From positions 1-64,000 of the forward strand of contig NZ_BJUZ01000003.1 of the NCBI RefSeq assembly GCF_007988885.1: a stretch of DNA of 64,000 bases, read 5' to 3'. The notes beneath the pieces were generated by a model. The model had not been told where the DNA came from, searched no databases, and saw only the letters and a list, made by a program, of their open reading frames with translations. Below, piece after piece: positions 16,507 to 24,444 of this stretch (the first letter of the stretch is position 1; every line of letters begins with the position of its first letter). This stretch comes from Gluconobacter wancherniae NBRC 103581. GTDB lineage: Bacteria; Pseudomonadota; Alphaproteobacteria; Acetobacterales; Acetobacteraceae. The position numbers were made by a program, and so were the translations under genes.

Positions 16507-18471
16507 TTGTCCCTCCCGGATTTTTTCTGCCTGCATTCACGGACCAACCGCCAACGCGCCCTGCTTCTACTGGGCACAACCTGCGGGCTGACATTGCTCT
16601 CCACACCGGCTTTTGCGTCCGAAGACGACGTCATCACCCGAATGGAAAAGGAAATGTCACGCCTTCAGGAAGCGCAGGCACACGTCCAGCAGGAGCAGAA
16701 GGAAATCAATCATGATATGGCAATTATCCGCGCGGAACTTATCCGCCATCGTAGAGCAGCAACTCCATCACAAGCCCTGAACACAAGCGCCAGCAAAACG
16801 GTAAAATCTGCTCCAATCTCCCGAATAACTCAGAAAACAGCCCACGCATTCCCCGTTCCGTCAGGATCAGACGAAACGAAAACAGTGTCTCTCCAGAGCA
16901 ATCACACGCCCACCGTTCTGGAGCCGTTCGTAGTAGGAACACCCCATTCCGCAACGGCCCGGCGCGACGAGGTCAGCCTTTCTCCTACCGGTAAATCTCT
17001 GGTAGATATCGGCCCCAGCAGCCAGCTCGCCGTGGTCGGGCGACGTTCGGAAGATATTAGCAGCCGCTTTGCTGAAAACGGCGTCGGCCCTCATTCGCGT
17101 GAAACAGTAGGCGCACAGGCAGCTGGTGCACTGGGCGACCATGGCGTTTTCCATTTCGGACCCGTATCGATTATCCTTGGCGGCTTCGTGGATACTTCCG
17201 CCGTTCTTGAAAACCGCCACGTGGCGTCCGGAACGTTCAACTACTGGCAGGACATGCCGTATCCGAACGAGCCACGCTATCACACCAATAATTTTGACGG
17301 CAGCGCGCGCTACAGCCGCCTTTCGCTCATGGCACGGGGCAATATTGATCCTGAGCGCGTCATTTCAGGATTTTTCGAATCAGATTTTGGCGCAGGCGCC
17401 GTCACAACAGACCCATATGAAAGCAACAGCTACTCATTCCGCCTCAGACAGGCCTACCTGTCCTATGACGATAACCGGAACGGCCTGCATTTTTTGGGTG
17501 GTCAGGCCTGGAGCCTCCTGACACCGGGCCGTATCGGTATCGTGCCCCGTCAGGAAAGCCTGCCTGAAACCATTGAAGCATCAATGCTCGCAGGCCAGAC
17601 CTGGGCGCGACAGTGGCAGGTTCGAGCGGTGAAAGACTTTCTTCATCGTCGCCTCTGGGCGGGCCTCTCGATTGAGAACCCGGCAACCCTGTATGACACC
17701 ACAGGCTTCACCAATAACAACGGCTCAGTAGCACTGCCAAATGGCGGCACGGCGACCATCGGTGAAAATGGCGTTGGACTGACAAACGACACAACGAATT
17801 TCTCCAATGAAATCTCGCCCGACGTCATCGGCAAGCTCGCCTACGATCCACGATGGGGTCACTACGAAGTCGAAGGCATCCTGCATTTCCCCCATGACCG
17901 CGTGACGATTGGCCACACCGGGCACAATAATACCGCCATCGCAGGCGGAGGTGGTGGATCAATGATCCTGCCCCTCATCCCCAGCAAACTCGAAATCAGG
18001 CTTGGTGGCCTCGCGGGCTGGGGCGTGAACCGCTACGGATCTGCGCTACTTCCCGACGCCACTCTGAACGCTCAGGGTGCCCCCGCGCCACTCTTTGGAG
18101 TGCAGGCGCAGGCCGGCGTGATTGCACACCCCAACCAACGGATCGACGTCTACGGATATTTCGGCACCCAGCGCGTCGGAAAATCCTCTTTCAGCGTCAA
18201 TGGTACACCCTATGGGTATGGAAACACCGGCTACTCGAACGCAGGCTGCTTGCAGGAGCTGTCTTCCCTGAGCTGCACAGCCAATACCCGCGCCGTCTCG
18301 GAAATTACGGTCGGCGCATGGTGGCGCTTCTTCAAGGGGCGCTTCGGAACAGTCGAAGGTGGCACACAACTCGCCTATTCACGTCGGGAAATCTGGTCCG
18401 GCATCGGGGGAGACCCCCATACGAGCATGAGCCAGATCTTCTTCGATTTCCGTTATCTGCCCTTCCAGTAA
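16507..18471 (+). CDS. Outer-membrane porin, DcaP/OprB-like beta barrel
   Basis: About 654 residues. A signal peptide (RQRALLLLGTTCGLTLLSTPAFA) is followed by a coiled coil (EKEMSRLQEAQAHVQQEQKEINHD), a Ser/Thr-rich linker and a barrel from about residue 210 (FGPVSIILGGFVDTSAV, RLRQAYLSYDD, WWRFFKGRFGTVEGG), ending in F-Q with alternating aromatic strands. The N-terminal coiled coil plus barrel is the arrangement of DcaP trimeric porins for negatively charged solutes. The start is uncertain: TTG at 16507 has GGAG seven bases before it; GTG at 16501 and TTG at 16489 are alternatives. Confidence 0.75.
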   Translation: MSLPDFFCLHSRTNRQRALLLLGTTCGLTLLSTPAFASEDDVITRMEKEMSRLQEAQAHVQQEQKEINHDMAIIRAELIRHRRAATPSQALNTSASKTVKSAPISRITQKTAHAFPVPSGSDETKTVSLQSNHTPTVLEPFVVGTPHSATARRDEVSLSPTGKSLVDIGPSSQLAVVGRRSEDISSRFAENGVGPHSRETVGAQAAGALGDHGVFHFGPVSIILGGFVDTSAVLENRHVASGTFNYWQDMPYPNEPRYHTNNFDGSARYSRLSLMARGNIDPERVISGFFESDFGAGAVTTDPYESNSYSFRLRQAYLSYDDNRNGLHFLGGQAWSLLTPGRIGIVPRQESLPETIEASMLAGQTWARQWQVRAVKDFLHRRLWAGLSIENPATLYDTTGFTNNNGSVALPNGGTATIGENGVGLTNDTTNFSNEISPDVIGKLAYDPRWGHYEVEGILHFPHDRVTIGHTGHNNTAIAGGGGGSMILPLIPSKLEIRLGGLAGWGVNRYGSALLPDATLNAQGAPAPLFGVQAQAGVIAHPNQRIDVYGYFGTQRVGKSSFSVNGTPYGYGNTGYSNAGCLQELSSLSCTANTRAVSEITVGAWWRFFKGRFGTVEGGTQLAYSRREIWSGIGGDPHTSMSQIFFDFRYLPFQ

Positions 18472-18511
18472 CCTCCCCTTACGGAACAGAAAGATAATCC
18501 CCGCGGCACTC

Positions 18512-19279
18512 TCAGGCAGTGGGGCGAATAGCGGAAATCTGGTGGCCAATATGGCCGCCGCCCGCGAGTGTCCTCCGACGATGGCTGAAGAAACGCTGAT
18601 CCGTCAGTGTATCCACACCTATCACGTCCACCTGATCCACGCCGGCACGACGCAATCGGGCAGCGCAATACCCCGGCAAATCAAAGTAAAAATGCCCGCT
18701 CCGATCAGCCGGCCTGAAAAATGCGCCTGCTCCTGAATCCTGCGCCATGACAGCGGCCCGCATATCCGGACCGACCTCATAGCTCTCCGGGCCGATACAC
18801 GGCCCTACAGCCGCCACGATATTCAGTGCGCCAAGTGCCCGCATTCGGCTCACAACAGATTCAAGAATACCACCAGCTGCCCCGCGCCACCCGGCATGCG
18901 CCGCTCCAACAACCCGCCCATCGTTGCCAGACAGAAGGATCGGGCCGCAATCCGCGGTAATCACACCAATCCCAACATCGGGGCGATCCGTCACCAACGC
19001 ATCTCCATCCTGACCTTTTCCCATTGGCCAGAGCGGCATGTCAGCAATCACCGGCACCGTCGTATCGCTGTGGGTCTGCTTCAACCCCATAAGATTTTCC
19101 GGCAAAATACCTATTTCACGAGCCACCCGCGCCCGATTTTCCCGAACATGCTCCAGATCATCCAAAGACGACAAAGAACAGTTCAGACTGTCAAATGGTG
19201 CGGGAGAAACTCCACCAAGGCGGGTAAAAAAGCCATGCGGAACAGCGAGAGCACCAGAGCGCAAAACCCACTCAGGCAT
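18512..19279 (-). CDS. pgeF: Laccase-domain protein / peptidoglycan editing factor PgeF (YfiH family)
   Basis: About 255 residues of the multicopper-polyphenol-oxidase-like (DUF152) family: HGFFTRLGGVS, LKQTHSDTTVPV, DALVTDRPDVGIGVITADCGPILL, VGAAHAGWRGAAGGILE and AVGPCIGPESYEVGP. The family hydrolyses L-Ser-containing peptidoglycan precursors and has side activities on purine nucleosides. The ATG at 19279 overlaps the lgt stop codon by eight bases. The hldD-lgt-pgeF order is common in alphaproteobacteria. Confidence 0.9.
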   Translation of the reverse strand: MPEWVLRSGALAVPHGFFTRLGGVSPAPFDSLNCSLSSLDDLEHVRENRARVAREIGILPENLMGLKQTHSDTTVPVIADMPLWPMGKGQDGDALVTDRPDVGIGVITADCGPILLSGNDGRVVGAAHAGWRGAAGGILESVVSRMRALGALNIVAAVGPCIGPESYEVGPDMRAAVMAQDSGAGAFFRPADRSGHFYFDLPGYCAARLRRAGVDQVDVIGVDTLTDQRFFSHRRRTLAGGGHIGHQISAIRPTA

Positions 19280-20093
19280 GCGCACGCGCCCGACGCGGGT
19301 TTTTGAGGGCATAGATCATAAGACCGATACCCGCCATTGCCATAGGAATGCAGAGTATCTGGCCCATCGTCACGCCACCTGACAGAAACCCGATATTTGC
19401 GTCTGGCTGCCGGAAAAATTCGCAGAAACTGCGGGCGCACGCGTACCCGAACAAGAACAGCCCCGACAGAAATCCAAAATGTTCTCGCAATCGCGGACGT
19501 GTGGCCGAAAAGAGCATAACAGTCAGCAACACCACCCCCTCAGTCAACGCTTCATAAAGCTCTGACGGATGGCGCGCGATCGGGCCACCTGTGGGGAAAA
19601 CCATGGCCCAGGGCAAATCAGGAGATGCCGCGCGCCCCCAAAGCTCACCGTTCACAAAGTTCGCGCAGCGACCAAGCCCCAGACCAATCGGCACCACAGG
19701 CACGATACGATCTGAAAAAGCCAGGAAATTCAGCTTCTTTTTCCATGAGAACAAGGCCAGAGCGATGATGACGCCTAAAGCACCACCATGGAAGGACATG
19801 CCGCCGTCCCATGTTTTCAGGATTTCCAACGGATTCGAAAGATAATCCAGCGGCCGATAGAACAACACATAACCAAGGCGCCCCCCCACAAGTACACCAA
19901 GAATGGCGTAAAACAGGAAGTCATCCACCTGCTCGCCCGTCGCAACTTCCGGGGAGAGGCGGCAAAGCCGCTTGGCAATCGGCAGGGCAATGATGAAGGA
20001 CACCATATAGGCGAGCGCATACCAGCGCACCGCCAGAGGGCCGACGTGAAAAGCAACCGGATCAAAGCCCGGGAACATGAGAGGATGGCTCAA
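19272..20093 (-). CDS. lgt: Prolipoprotein diacylglyceryl transferase
   Basis: 273 residues, seven membrane segments. The Lgt signature is present as LGLGRCANFVNGELWGR, with MSFHGGALGVIIAL and the C-terminal RSFCEFFRQPDANIGF. It attaches diacylglycerol to the lipobox cysteine of prolipoproteins at the inner membrane. A TTG start overlaps the hldD stop (TTGA); an ATG five codons inside (20078) is the alternative. Confidence 0.95.
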   Translation of the reverse strand: MSHPLMFPGFDPVAFHVGPLAVRWYALAYMVSFIIALPIAKRLCRLSPEVATGEQVDDFLFYAILGVLVGGRLGYVLFYRPLDYLSNPLEILKTWDGGMSFHGGALGVIIALALFSWKKKLNFLAFSDRIVPVVPIGLGLGRCANFVNGELWGRAASPDLPWAMVFPTGGPIARHPSELYEALTEGVVLLTVMLFSATRPRLREHFGFLSGLFLFGYACARSFCEFFRQPDANIGFLSGGVTMGQILCIPMAMAGIGLMIYALKNPRRARAHA

Positions 20094-21070
20094 AGGTTAG
20101 GCTCCGGACGGGAAAGATAGTCACGCACATACATGCCAATTCCGTCTTCAAGAGACGTGAACGGCGCATCATAGCCCGCATCACGCAATTGGCTCATATC
20201 CGCACATGTATAGGACTGATACTGCCCTTTCAGACTCTGCGGCATATCAATGAATTCAACATCGCGACCACGTCCAGCCGCATCGCATACGGCGTGCGCC
20301 AGATCCAGATAGGTCCGTGCAACACCCGTACCACAATTGAAAAGCCCACTTACCGAAGGATTATCAAAAAGCCAGAGCATGATCTTCACGATATCTCCCA
20401 CCCAGATGAAGTCACGCTTCTGCGCTCCATCTGCCAGACCGGGGATATCGGAACGAAACAGCCTAGCCGAATGACCTTTGACAACCTCATCGTATTTGAC
20501 CTTCACCACCGAGATCATAGACCCCTTGTGATATTCGTTCGGGCCATACACGTTGAAAAACTTCAACCCGGCCCATTGGCGCGGCGCAGCCTCACCTTCA
20601 ACAAGCGTGCGCTTCACCCAGAGATCAAATGCCTGCTTGGACCAGCCATACAGGTTAAGCGGGCGAAGATGGTCGATACCCTCAAGGCCATCAACAAACA
20701 GGTCCGGACGATCCGCTCCGCCATAGGTCGCAGCGGAGGACGCATAAATCATCCTGACATCACGTGCCGCACACCACCGCCACAAAAACTGTGAAAGCGC
20801 GACATTCGTGGACCAGACAAGATCGCCATCACGCGCAGTCGTTGCGCTGATCGCTCCCATATGAAACACGGCCTCAACATTGGGCTCGCTTTCCAGAAAA
20901 GCGGGCAGATCCTCCGGAGCGATGAGCATATCCGGGGCATGAGCCGCGAGATTGCGCCATTTCAGGCCATCGCGAAGGCGATCCACCACAACTGTCTGCA
21001 AACCGCGCCTGCGGAGTGCAGCATGAAGACACGAACCAATGAATCCGGCGCCGCCGGTGACGATGATCAT
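20090..21070 (-). CDS. hldD: ADP-L-glycero-D-manno-heptose 6-epimerase
   Basis: 326 residues starting MIIVTGGAGFIGSCLHAAL. The NADP Rossmann motif GGAGFIGS, the YGWSKQAFD catalytic Tyr/Lys segment and FFNVYGPNEYHKGSMISVV are characteristic of HldD (RfaD). It makes the heptose donor for the lipopolysaccharide inner core. The ATG at 21070 puts the Rossmann motif at the N-terminus as usual. First gene of hldD-lgt-pgeF. Confidence 0.93.
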   Translation of the reverse strand: MIIVTGGAGFIGSCLHAALRRRGLQTVVVDRLRDGLKWRNLAAHAPDMLIAPEDLPAFLESEPNVEAVFHMGAISATTARDGDLVWSTNVALSQFLWRWCAARDVRMIYASSAATYGGADRPDLFVDGLEGIDHLRPLNLYGWSKQAFDLWVKRTLVEGEAAPRQWAGLKFFNVYGPNEYHKGSMISVVKVKYDEVVKGHSARLFRSDIPGLADGAQKRDFIWVGDIVKIMLWLFDNPSVSGLFNCGTGVARTYLDLAHAVCDAAGRGRDVEFIDMPQSLKGQYQSYTCADMSQLRDAGYDAPFTSLEDGIGMYVRDYLSRPEPNL

Positions 21071-21152
21071 GGTTACTGTATAGTCTGCTAACAAACACGA
21101 TCCAAGCGACGCGCCACACGCGAAACGCCGCATATCAGCAGGAGCTTACCCC

Positions 21153-21443
21153 ATGTCCGACAGACCCCGTTTCTTTGACGATATTGCAGGACTGGCAGGA
21201 AACGCATTTTCCGCCGTTACCGGCGCACGTGAAGAACTTCATTCCATCATCCGTACCCGCGTAGATGAAATCCTGGGCGCCCTTGAGCTGGTTCGCCGCG
21301 ATGAATTCGACGCGGTTCAGGAAATGGCCACGCGCGCGCGCATCGGTCAGGCCGAAACAGAAGCACGCCTCACGGCCCTCGAATCGCGTCTCGCAACCCT
21401 CGAAGGCCTGACAGAAGAAGAAAAAGGCGGCCCCCAAGGCTGA
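21153..21443 (+). CDS. UbiK-like accessory factor (BMFP/DUF526 family)
   Basis: 96 residues: an amphipathic N-terminal half (FFDDIAGLAGNAFSAVTGAREELHSIIRTRVDEILGAL) and a C-terminal coiled coil (EFDAVQEMATRARIGQAETEARLTALESRLATLEG). This is the UbiK/YqiC pattern; in enterobacteria UbiK helps assemble the late ubiquinone biosynthesis complex, and the Brucella homologue is a membrane fusogen. A COQ9 gene two genes downstream supports the ubiquinone role. Divergent from hldD. Confidence 0.8.
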   Translation: MSDRPRFFDDIAGLAGNAFSAVTGAREELHSIIRTRVDEILGALELVRRDEFDAVQEMATRARIGQAETEARLTALESRLATLEGLTEEEKGGPQG

Positions 21444-21479
21444 ACATTACACTTTTGCGCGTAATACTTGCGTAGGTGC

Positions 21480-21566
21480 AAAAGGCTCCATAACGTGGTG
21501 GAGACCAGAAGGGTTCGCCCTTCTGGTTCGCAGACATCTGGAGCGCCGCACCGGCGTGACCGGTGC
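21480..21566 (+). ncRNA. Candidate structured leader or small RNA
   Basis: Three hairpins in the gap between the UbiK and YbjN genes. The first is CTCCA/TGGAG (about 21486-21503). The second is ACCAGAAGGG-TTCG-CCCTTCTGGT (21504-21527), a perfect 10-bp stem with a UUCG tetraloop. The third is GCACCGG-CGTGA-CCGGTGC (21548-21566). No open frame is supported here. It is either the 5' leader of the YbjN gene (start 21595) or an independent RNA. Confidence 0.5.
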
Positions 21567-21594
21567 CGGGCTCTATGGCCTTGGGAGAACCGCC

Positions 21595-22101
21595 ATGCCT
21601 GCCCTGATCACCTCACCGACCCACGAAGCAGAAGCGCACGCACTCGATCTCATGGAACAGGTCATCGGCCTGTATGAATGGGAGTGCGAACGCCTTGGCC
21701 CATCAGAAATGGCCGCACAAGCCCCTGGCCAGTGGTGCGATTACAACCTTTTCTTCACATGGTCTGATGAGCTCTGCGCGCTGAACCTGACATGCGCGCT
21801 CGACTTGCGCTCTCCTGCCAATCACAGAACCGCCATTCACGAACTCGTGGCGCTGGCAAACAACCGTTTGTGGGTGGGCCATTTTTCCGTGGAACCCGAA
21901 ACAGGCATCCCGTCCTTTCGCCACACCCTACTGATGCGGGGTGTCCAAACGCTTCCTGGTGAAAGCATGGAAGACCTGATCGACATCACTCTTTCTGAAT
22001 GTGAGCGCTTCTATCCTGCGTTTCAGTTCGCGCTCTGGGGCGGAAAGTCACCACAGGACGCTCTGGACGCCGCGATGCTGGATTGCGCAGGAGACGCCTG
22101 A
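21595..22101 (+). CDS. YbjN domain-containing protein
   Basis: 168 residues of the YbjN/T3SS-chaperone-like fold: WCDYNLFFTWSDELCALNLTCALDL, ELVALANNRLWVGHFSVEPETGIPSFRHTLLM and CERFYPAFQFALWGGKSPQDAL. YbjN proteins are alpha/beta sensory or chaperone-like proteins of unclear function. The ATG at 21595 has GGGAGAA five bases upstream. It is followed after two bases by proC, a linkage frequently seen in alphaproteobacteria. Confidence 0.85.
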   Translation: MPALITSPTHEAEAHALDLMEQVIGLYEWECERLGPSEMAAQAPGQWCDYNLFFTWSDELCALNLTCALDLRSPANHRTAIHELVALANNRLWVGHFSVEPETGIPSFRHTLLMRGVQTLPGESMEDLIDITLSECERFYPAFQFALWGGKSPQDALDAAMLDCAGDA

Positions 22102-22103
22102 AC

Positions 22104-22928
22104 TTGCCTAAAAACTCCTCCATTCTTCTGGTTGGCTGTGGAAAGTTGGGGGGCGCGCTACTTGATGGCTGGCTCGCCTCCCCTACACCGCCTCGCCTCG
22201 TCGTTCTTGATCGCCATCGGACAAATGAAGACCCTGACTACACAACAGTCAGGGTCGCTTCAGAAATTCCCACAGATTTTCAACCCGACATCATTGTGCT
22301 GGCCGTAAAACCCGCAGCGGCAGACGCGATCATTACCGAGCTCTGCATCACACTTGGTCAGCGTCTCTCAAGATCTGCATTTCTTTCAGTCATGGCGGGA
22401 AGAACCTGTGATGGGCTTGCGGCAGCTGCCCGAAGTGCCGGGATAAACAACGCACCAGTCATCCGCGCCATGCCAAACACACCTTCCGCTATCGGTGCAG
22501 GAACCAGCGGCTTTTACGTTCCTCCTACTGCGACCGAGCGTCAGCATACGCTCTGTCATGACCTTCTTTGTGCAGTCGGTGATGTCGTGCGCGTTGAACA
22601 CGAGGCTGACCTTGCCGCTGTTACAGCCATTTCCGGTTCTGGCCCGGCTTATGTATTCCTCTTGGCCGAACTTTTGGAAGAAGCCGGCATAAAACACGGC
22701 CTTCCAGCACCTGTCGCACGCCGCCTGGCACGGGGAACCGTGTATGGGGCCGGCCGCATGTTGGATGACTGCCCCGAAGATGCATCAGCACTCCGTAAGG
22801 CAGTCACAAGCCCAAAAGGCACAACAGCCGCCGCACTCGATGTCCTGATGTCGCCGGATGCGTGGCCCACAAGTATCTCCAAAGCCATTGACGCAGCAGC
22901 CAGACGAGCAGAAGAACTCGCTGGTTAA
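22104..22928 (+). CDS. proC: Pyrroline-5-carboxylate reductase
   Basis: About 274 residues, typical length. N-terminal NAD(P) motif ILLVGCGKLGGALL, APVIRAMPNTPSAIGAGTSGFY, and the C-terminal signature AVTAISGSGPAYVFLLAELLEEAG with TVYGAGRMLDD. It catalyses the final step of proline synthesis. The likely start is TTG at 22104, ten bases after AGGAG inside the end of the YbjN gene; another TTG at 22083 is less well placed. Confidence 0.94.
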   Translation: MPKNSSILLVGCGKLGGALLDGWLASPTPPRLVVLDRHRTNEDPDYTTVRVASEIPTDFQPDIIVLAVKPAAADAIITELCITLGQRLSRSAFLSVMAGRTCDGLAAAARSAGINNAPVIRAMPNTPSAIGAGTSGFYVPPTATERQHTLCHDLLCAVGDVVRVEHEADLAAVTAISGSGPAYVFLLAELLEEAGIKHGLPAPVARRLARGTVYGAGRMLDDCPEDASALRKAVTSPKGTTAAALDVLMSPDAWPTSISKAIDAAARRAEELAG

Positions 22929-23007
22929 CGCTTTCCAGGCAACAGGGAACTGTACGACAGGGAAACCCTTAGCACTCTGGAAAGAATGATATCGACAGGA
23001 GACCGGC

Positions 23008-23709
23008 ATGGAACCCGCTACGGACACATCGGAAGACCCGTATTTTACTGACGACGGACTGTCCGACAGCATCGCGCCGGAGACAGACAGCGACGCCTTG
23101 GACATCGCATTCCTGCAATCCTCATTCACCCTCGCCGCACGCGATGGGTGGAGCAGGTTTTCTCTGGTAGAGGCCGCAAAAAATGCTGGCCTACCATTGG
23201 AAGTCGTGCGGACCCATTATCCGCTAAAATCCATGCTTCTTCTGCGCCTCGGCCGCTTGGCAGACGAGAGTGCCCTCCGGGATGATGGAGCTGGCACACT
23301 GCGTGAGCATTTGTTCGATCTGCTGATGCGACGGCTCGATGTCTTTCAGGACTATCGTGAGGGCCTTCGCGCCGTAATGCATGCAGTCCCCTATGACCCG
23401 GCACTCGGCGCGATCCTGACAGGAGCCACTTTGGACAGCATCCGCTGGGTCGCCGACGCAGCGGGACTAGACTGCACTGGCTTGGGCGGAGTCTGGAGAA
23501 TCAACGCACTGGGCGCCGTATGGGGGCACGCCCTGCGCGCGTGGGAAAAAGATGAGAGCCCGGATCTGGGAAGCACGATGGCTGCCCTCGATACAGCGCT
23601 AAACAAAGCGGAGCGTTTCGGTATCCTAAAAGCCTCCGCACGGCGCAAACTCGAAGACGCCACACGCTCTTCCGGACTCCCAGATCACGAACTTGAACTA
23701 GAATCCTGA
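23008..23709 (+). CDS. COQ9 family protein (ubiquinone biosynthesis lipid-binding factor)
   Basis: 233 residues. After an acidic N-terminus, a TetR-like helix-turn-helix relic (GWSRFSLVEAAKNAGLPLEVVRTHYPLKSMLLLRLGRL) leads into the COQ9 lipid-binding domain (REHLFDLLMRRLDVFQDYREGLRAVMHAVPYDP, LRAWEKDESPDLGSTMAALDTALNKAE). COQ9 presents ubiquinone intermediates to COQ7. A free-standing gene ending 79 bases before the tRNA. Confidence 0.9.
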   Translation: MEPATDTSEDPYFTDDGLSDSIAPETDSDALDIAFLQSSFTLAARDGWSRFSLVEAAKNAGLPLEVVRTHYPLKSMLLLRLGRLADESALRDDGAGTLREHLFDLLMRRLDVFQDYREGLRAVMHAVPYDPALGAILTGATLDSIRWVADAAGLDCTGLGGVWRINALGAVWGHALRAWEKDESPDLGSTMAALDTALNKAERFGILKASARRKLEDATRSSGLPDHELELES

Positions 23710-23788
23710 CTTAACATCTTTACGAACACCTCAGCTTCGGATTAGAACCCAACTCAGGCCACTCTTTCACGGGAGACTGGCCTGATGC

Positions 23789-23863
23789 TGGGGCGTAGCC
23801 AAGCGGTAAGGCAGCGGATTTTGATTCCGCCATGCGGAGGTTCGAATCCTCCCGCCCCAGCCA
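23789..23863 (+). tRNA. tRNA-Gln (anticodon TTG)
   Basis: 75-base cloverleaf with encoded CCA. Acceptor arms TGGGGCG/CGCCCCA, anticodon stem GCGGA/TCCGC with loop TTTTGAT (anticodon 23821-23823 = TTG) and T-arm GGAGG-TTCGAAT-CCTCC. An inverted repeat CAGGCCA/TGGCCTG lies just upstream at 23755-23784. Confidence 0.96.
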
Positions 23864-23877
23864 AATCTCATAAAACT

Positions 23878-24147
23878 TTACAACTTCTGCTTTAATCTGG
23901 GACTCGCCTTGAAGCGGACCGTCTGACCAGCCTGAACGGTGACCGTAGCGCCCGTTCTAGGATTGAGAGCCTGCCTTTCCTTTGTCTCGCATACGGCAAA
24001 TGTTCCGAATGACGGCAGTGTAAAACTCCCTTCTTCTTTCAATTCTTCTACGATTGCTGACATCAGGTCTTTGACAGCCTTGTGCGCAGCAACACCTGTA
24101 CAGTCGAGTGAATCCTGCAGGACAGCCGCTAAAAATGCCTTACTCAT
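23878..24147 (-). CDS. HU/IHF-family DNA-binding protein
   Basis: 89 residues with the HU fold: helical N-terminus (AAHKAVKDLMSAIVEELKEEGSFTLPSFGTFAV) and DNA-binding arm RQALNPRTGATVTVQAGQTVRFKASPRLKQKL. The arm keeps the NPRTG tip that intercalates DNA. Two cysteines and a divergent first helix set it apart from housekeeping HU, so it is probably a paralogue. ATG at 24147 after GGTGGAAGG. It lies 15 bases from the tRNA 3' end on the opposite strand, next to the RTX-like gene. Confidence 0.88.
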   Translation of the reverse strand: MSKAFLAAVLQDSLDCTGVAAHKAVKDLMSAIVEELKEEGSFTLPSFGTFAVCETKERQALNPRTGATVTVQAGQTVRFKASPRLKQKL

Positions 24148-24381
24148 GAGTACGCACCTTCCACCACGAGATGGCTCTCTCCCCAAAAATCACCAATTTC
24201 CGCGATCTATTGGAATGCCAAAACAGATGACCTGACAATCGTAGAGCGCTACCGAGAGTGCTTCAACACACCCCCTATCTGTCAAGTTAGTTTGGAAAAC
24301 AGTTTCCAATGGAATTTCATGAACCAAAACCGATTTCACCCAAAGAATGGTGTGGCTTCGTATTTTCACTTCACAATCAAA

Positions 24382-24413
24382 AAAGGCCGGGTCCCATGGG
24401 GACCCGGCCTTTC
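24382..24413 (-). terminator. Rho-independent terminator of the RTX-like gene
   Basis: Read leftwards: AAAGGCCGGGTCC, a small loop, GGACCCGGCCTTTTTT. Stem of about 12 bp followed by six T, 32 bases after the stop codon. Confidence 0.9.
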
Positions 24414-24444
24414 CAGTAGAAACTCAGACGTTAAAGACTAAAAA

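Noticed and set aside
24292-24309. TTGGAAA-ACAG-TTTCCAA inverted repeat resembling the operators at 8.45 kb
   Set aside because: The half-sites are in the opposite order and the spacing differs, so it is not the same operator; it may be a weak hairpin only.
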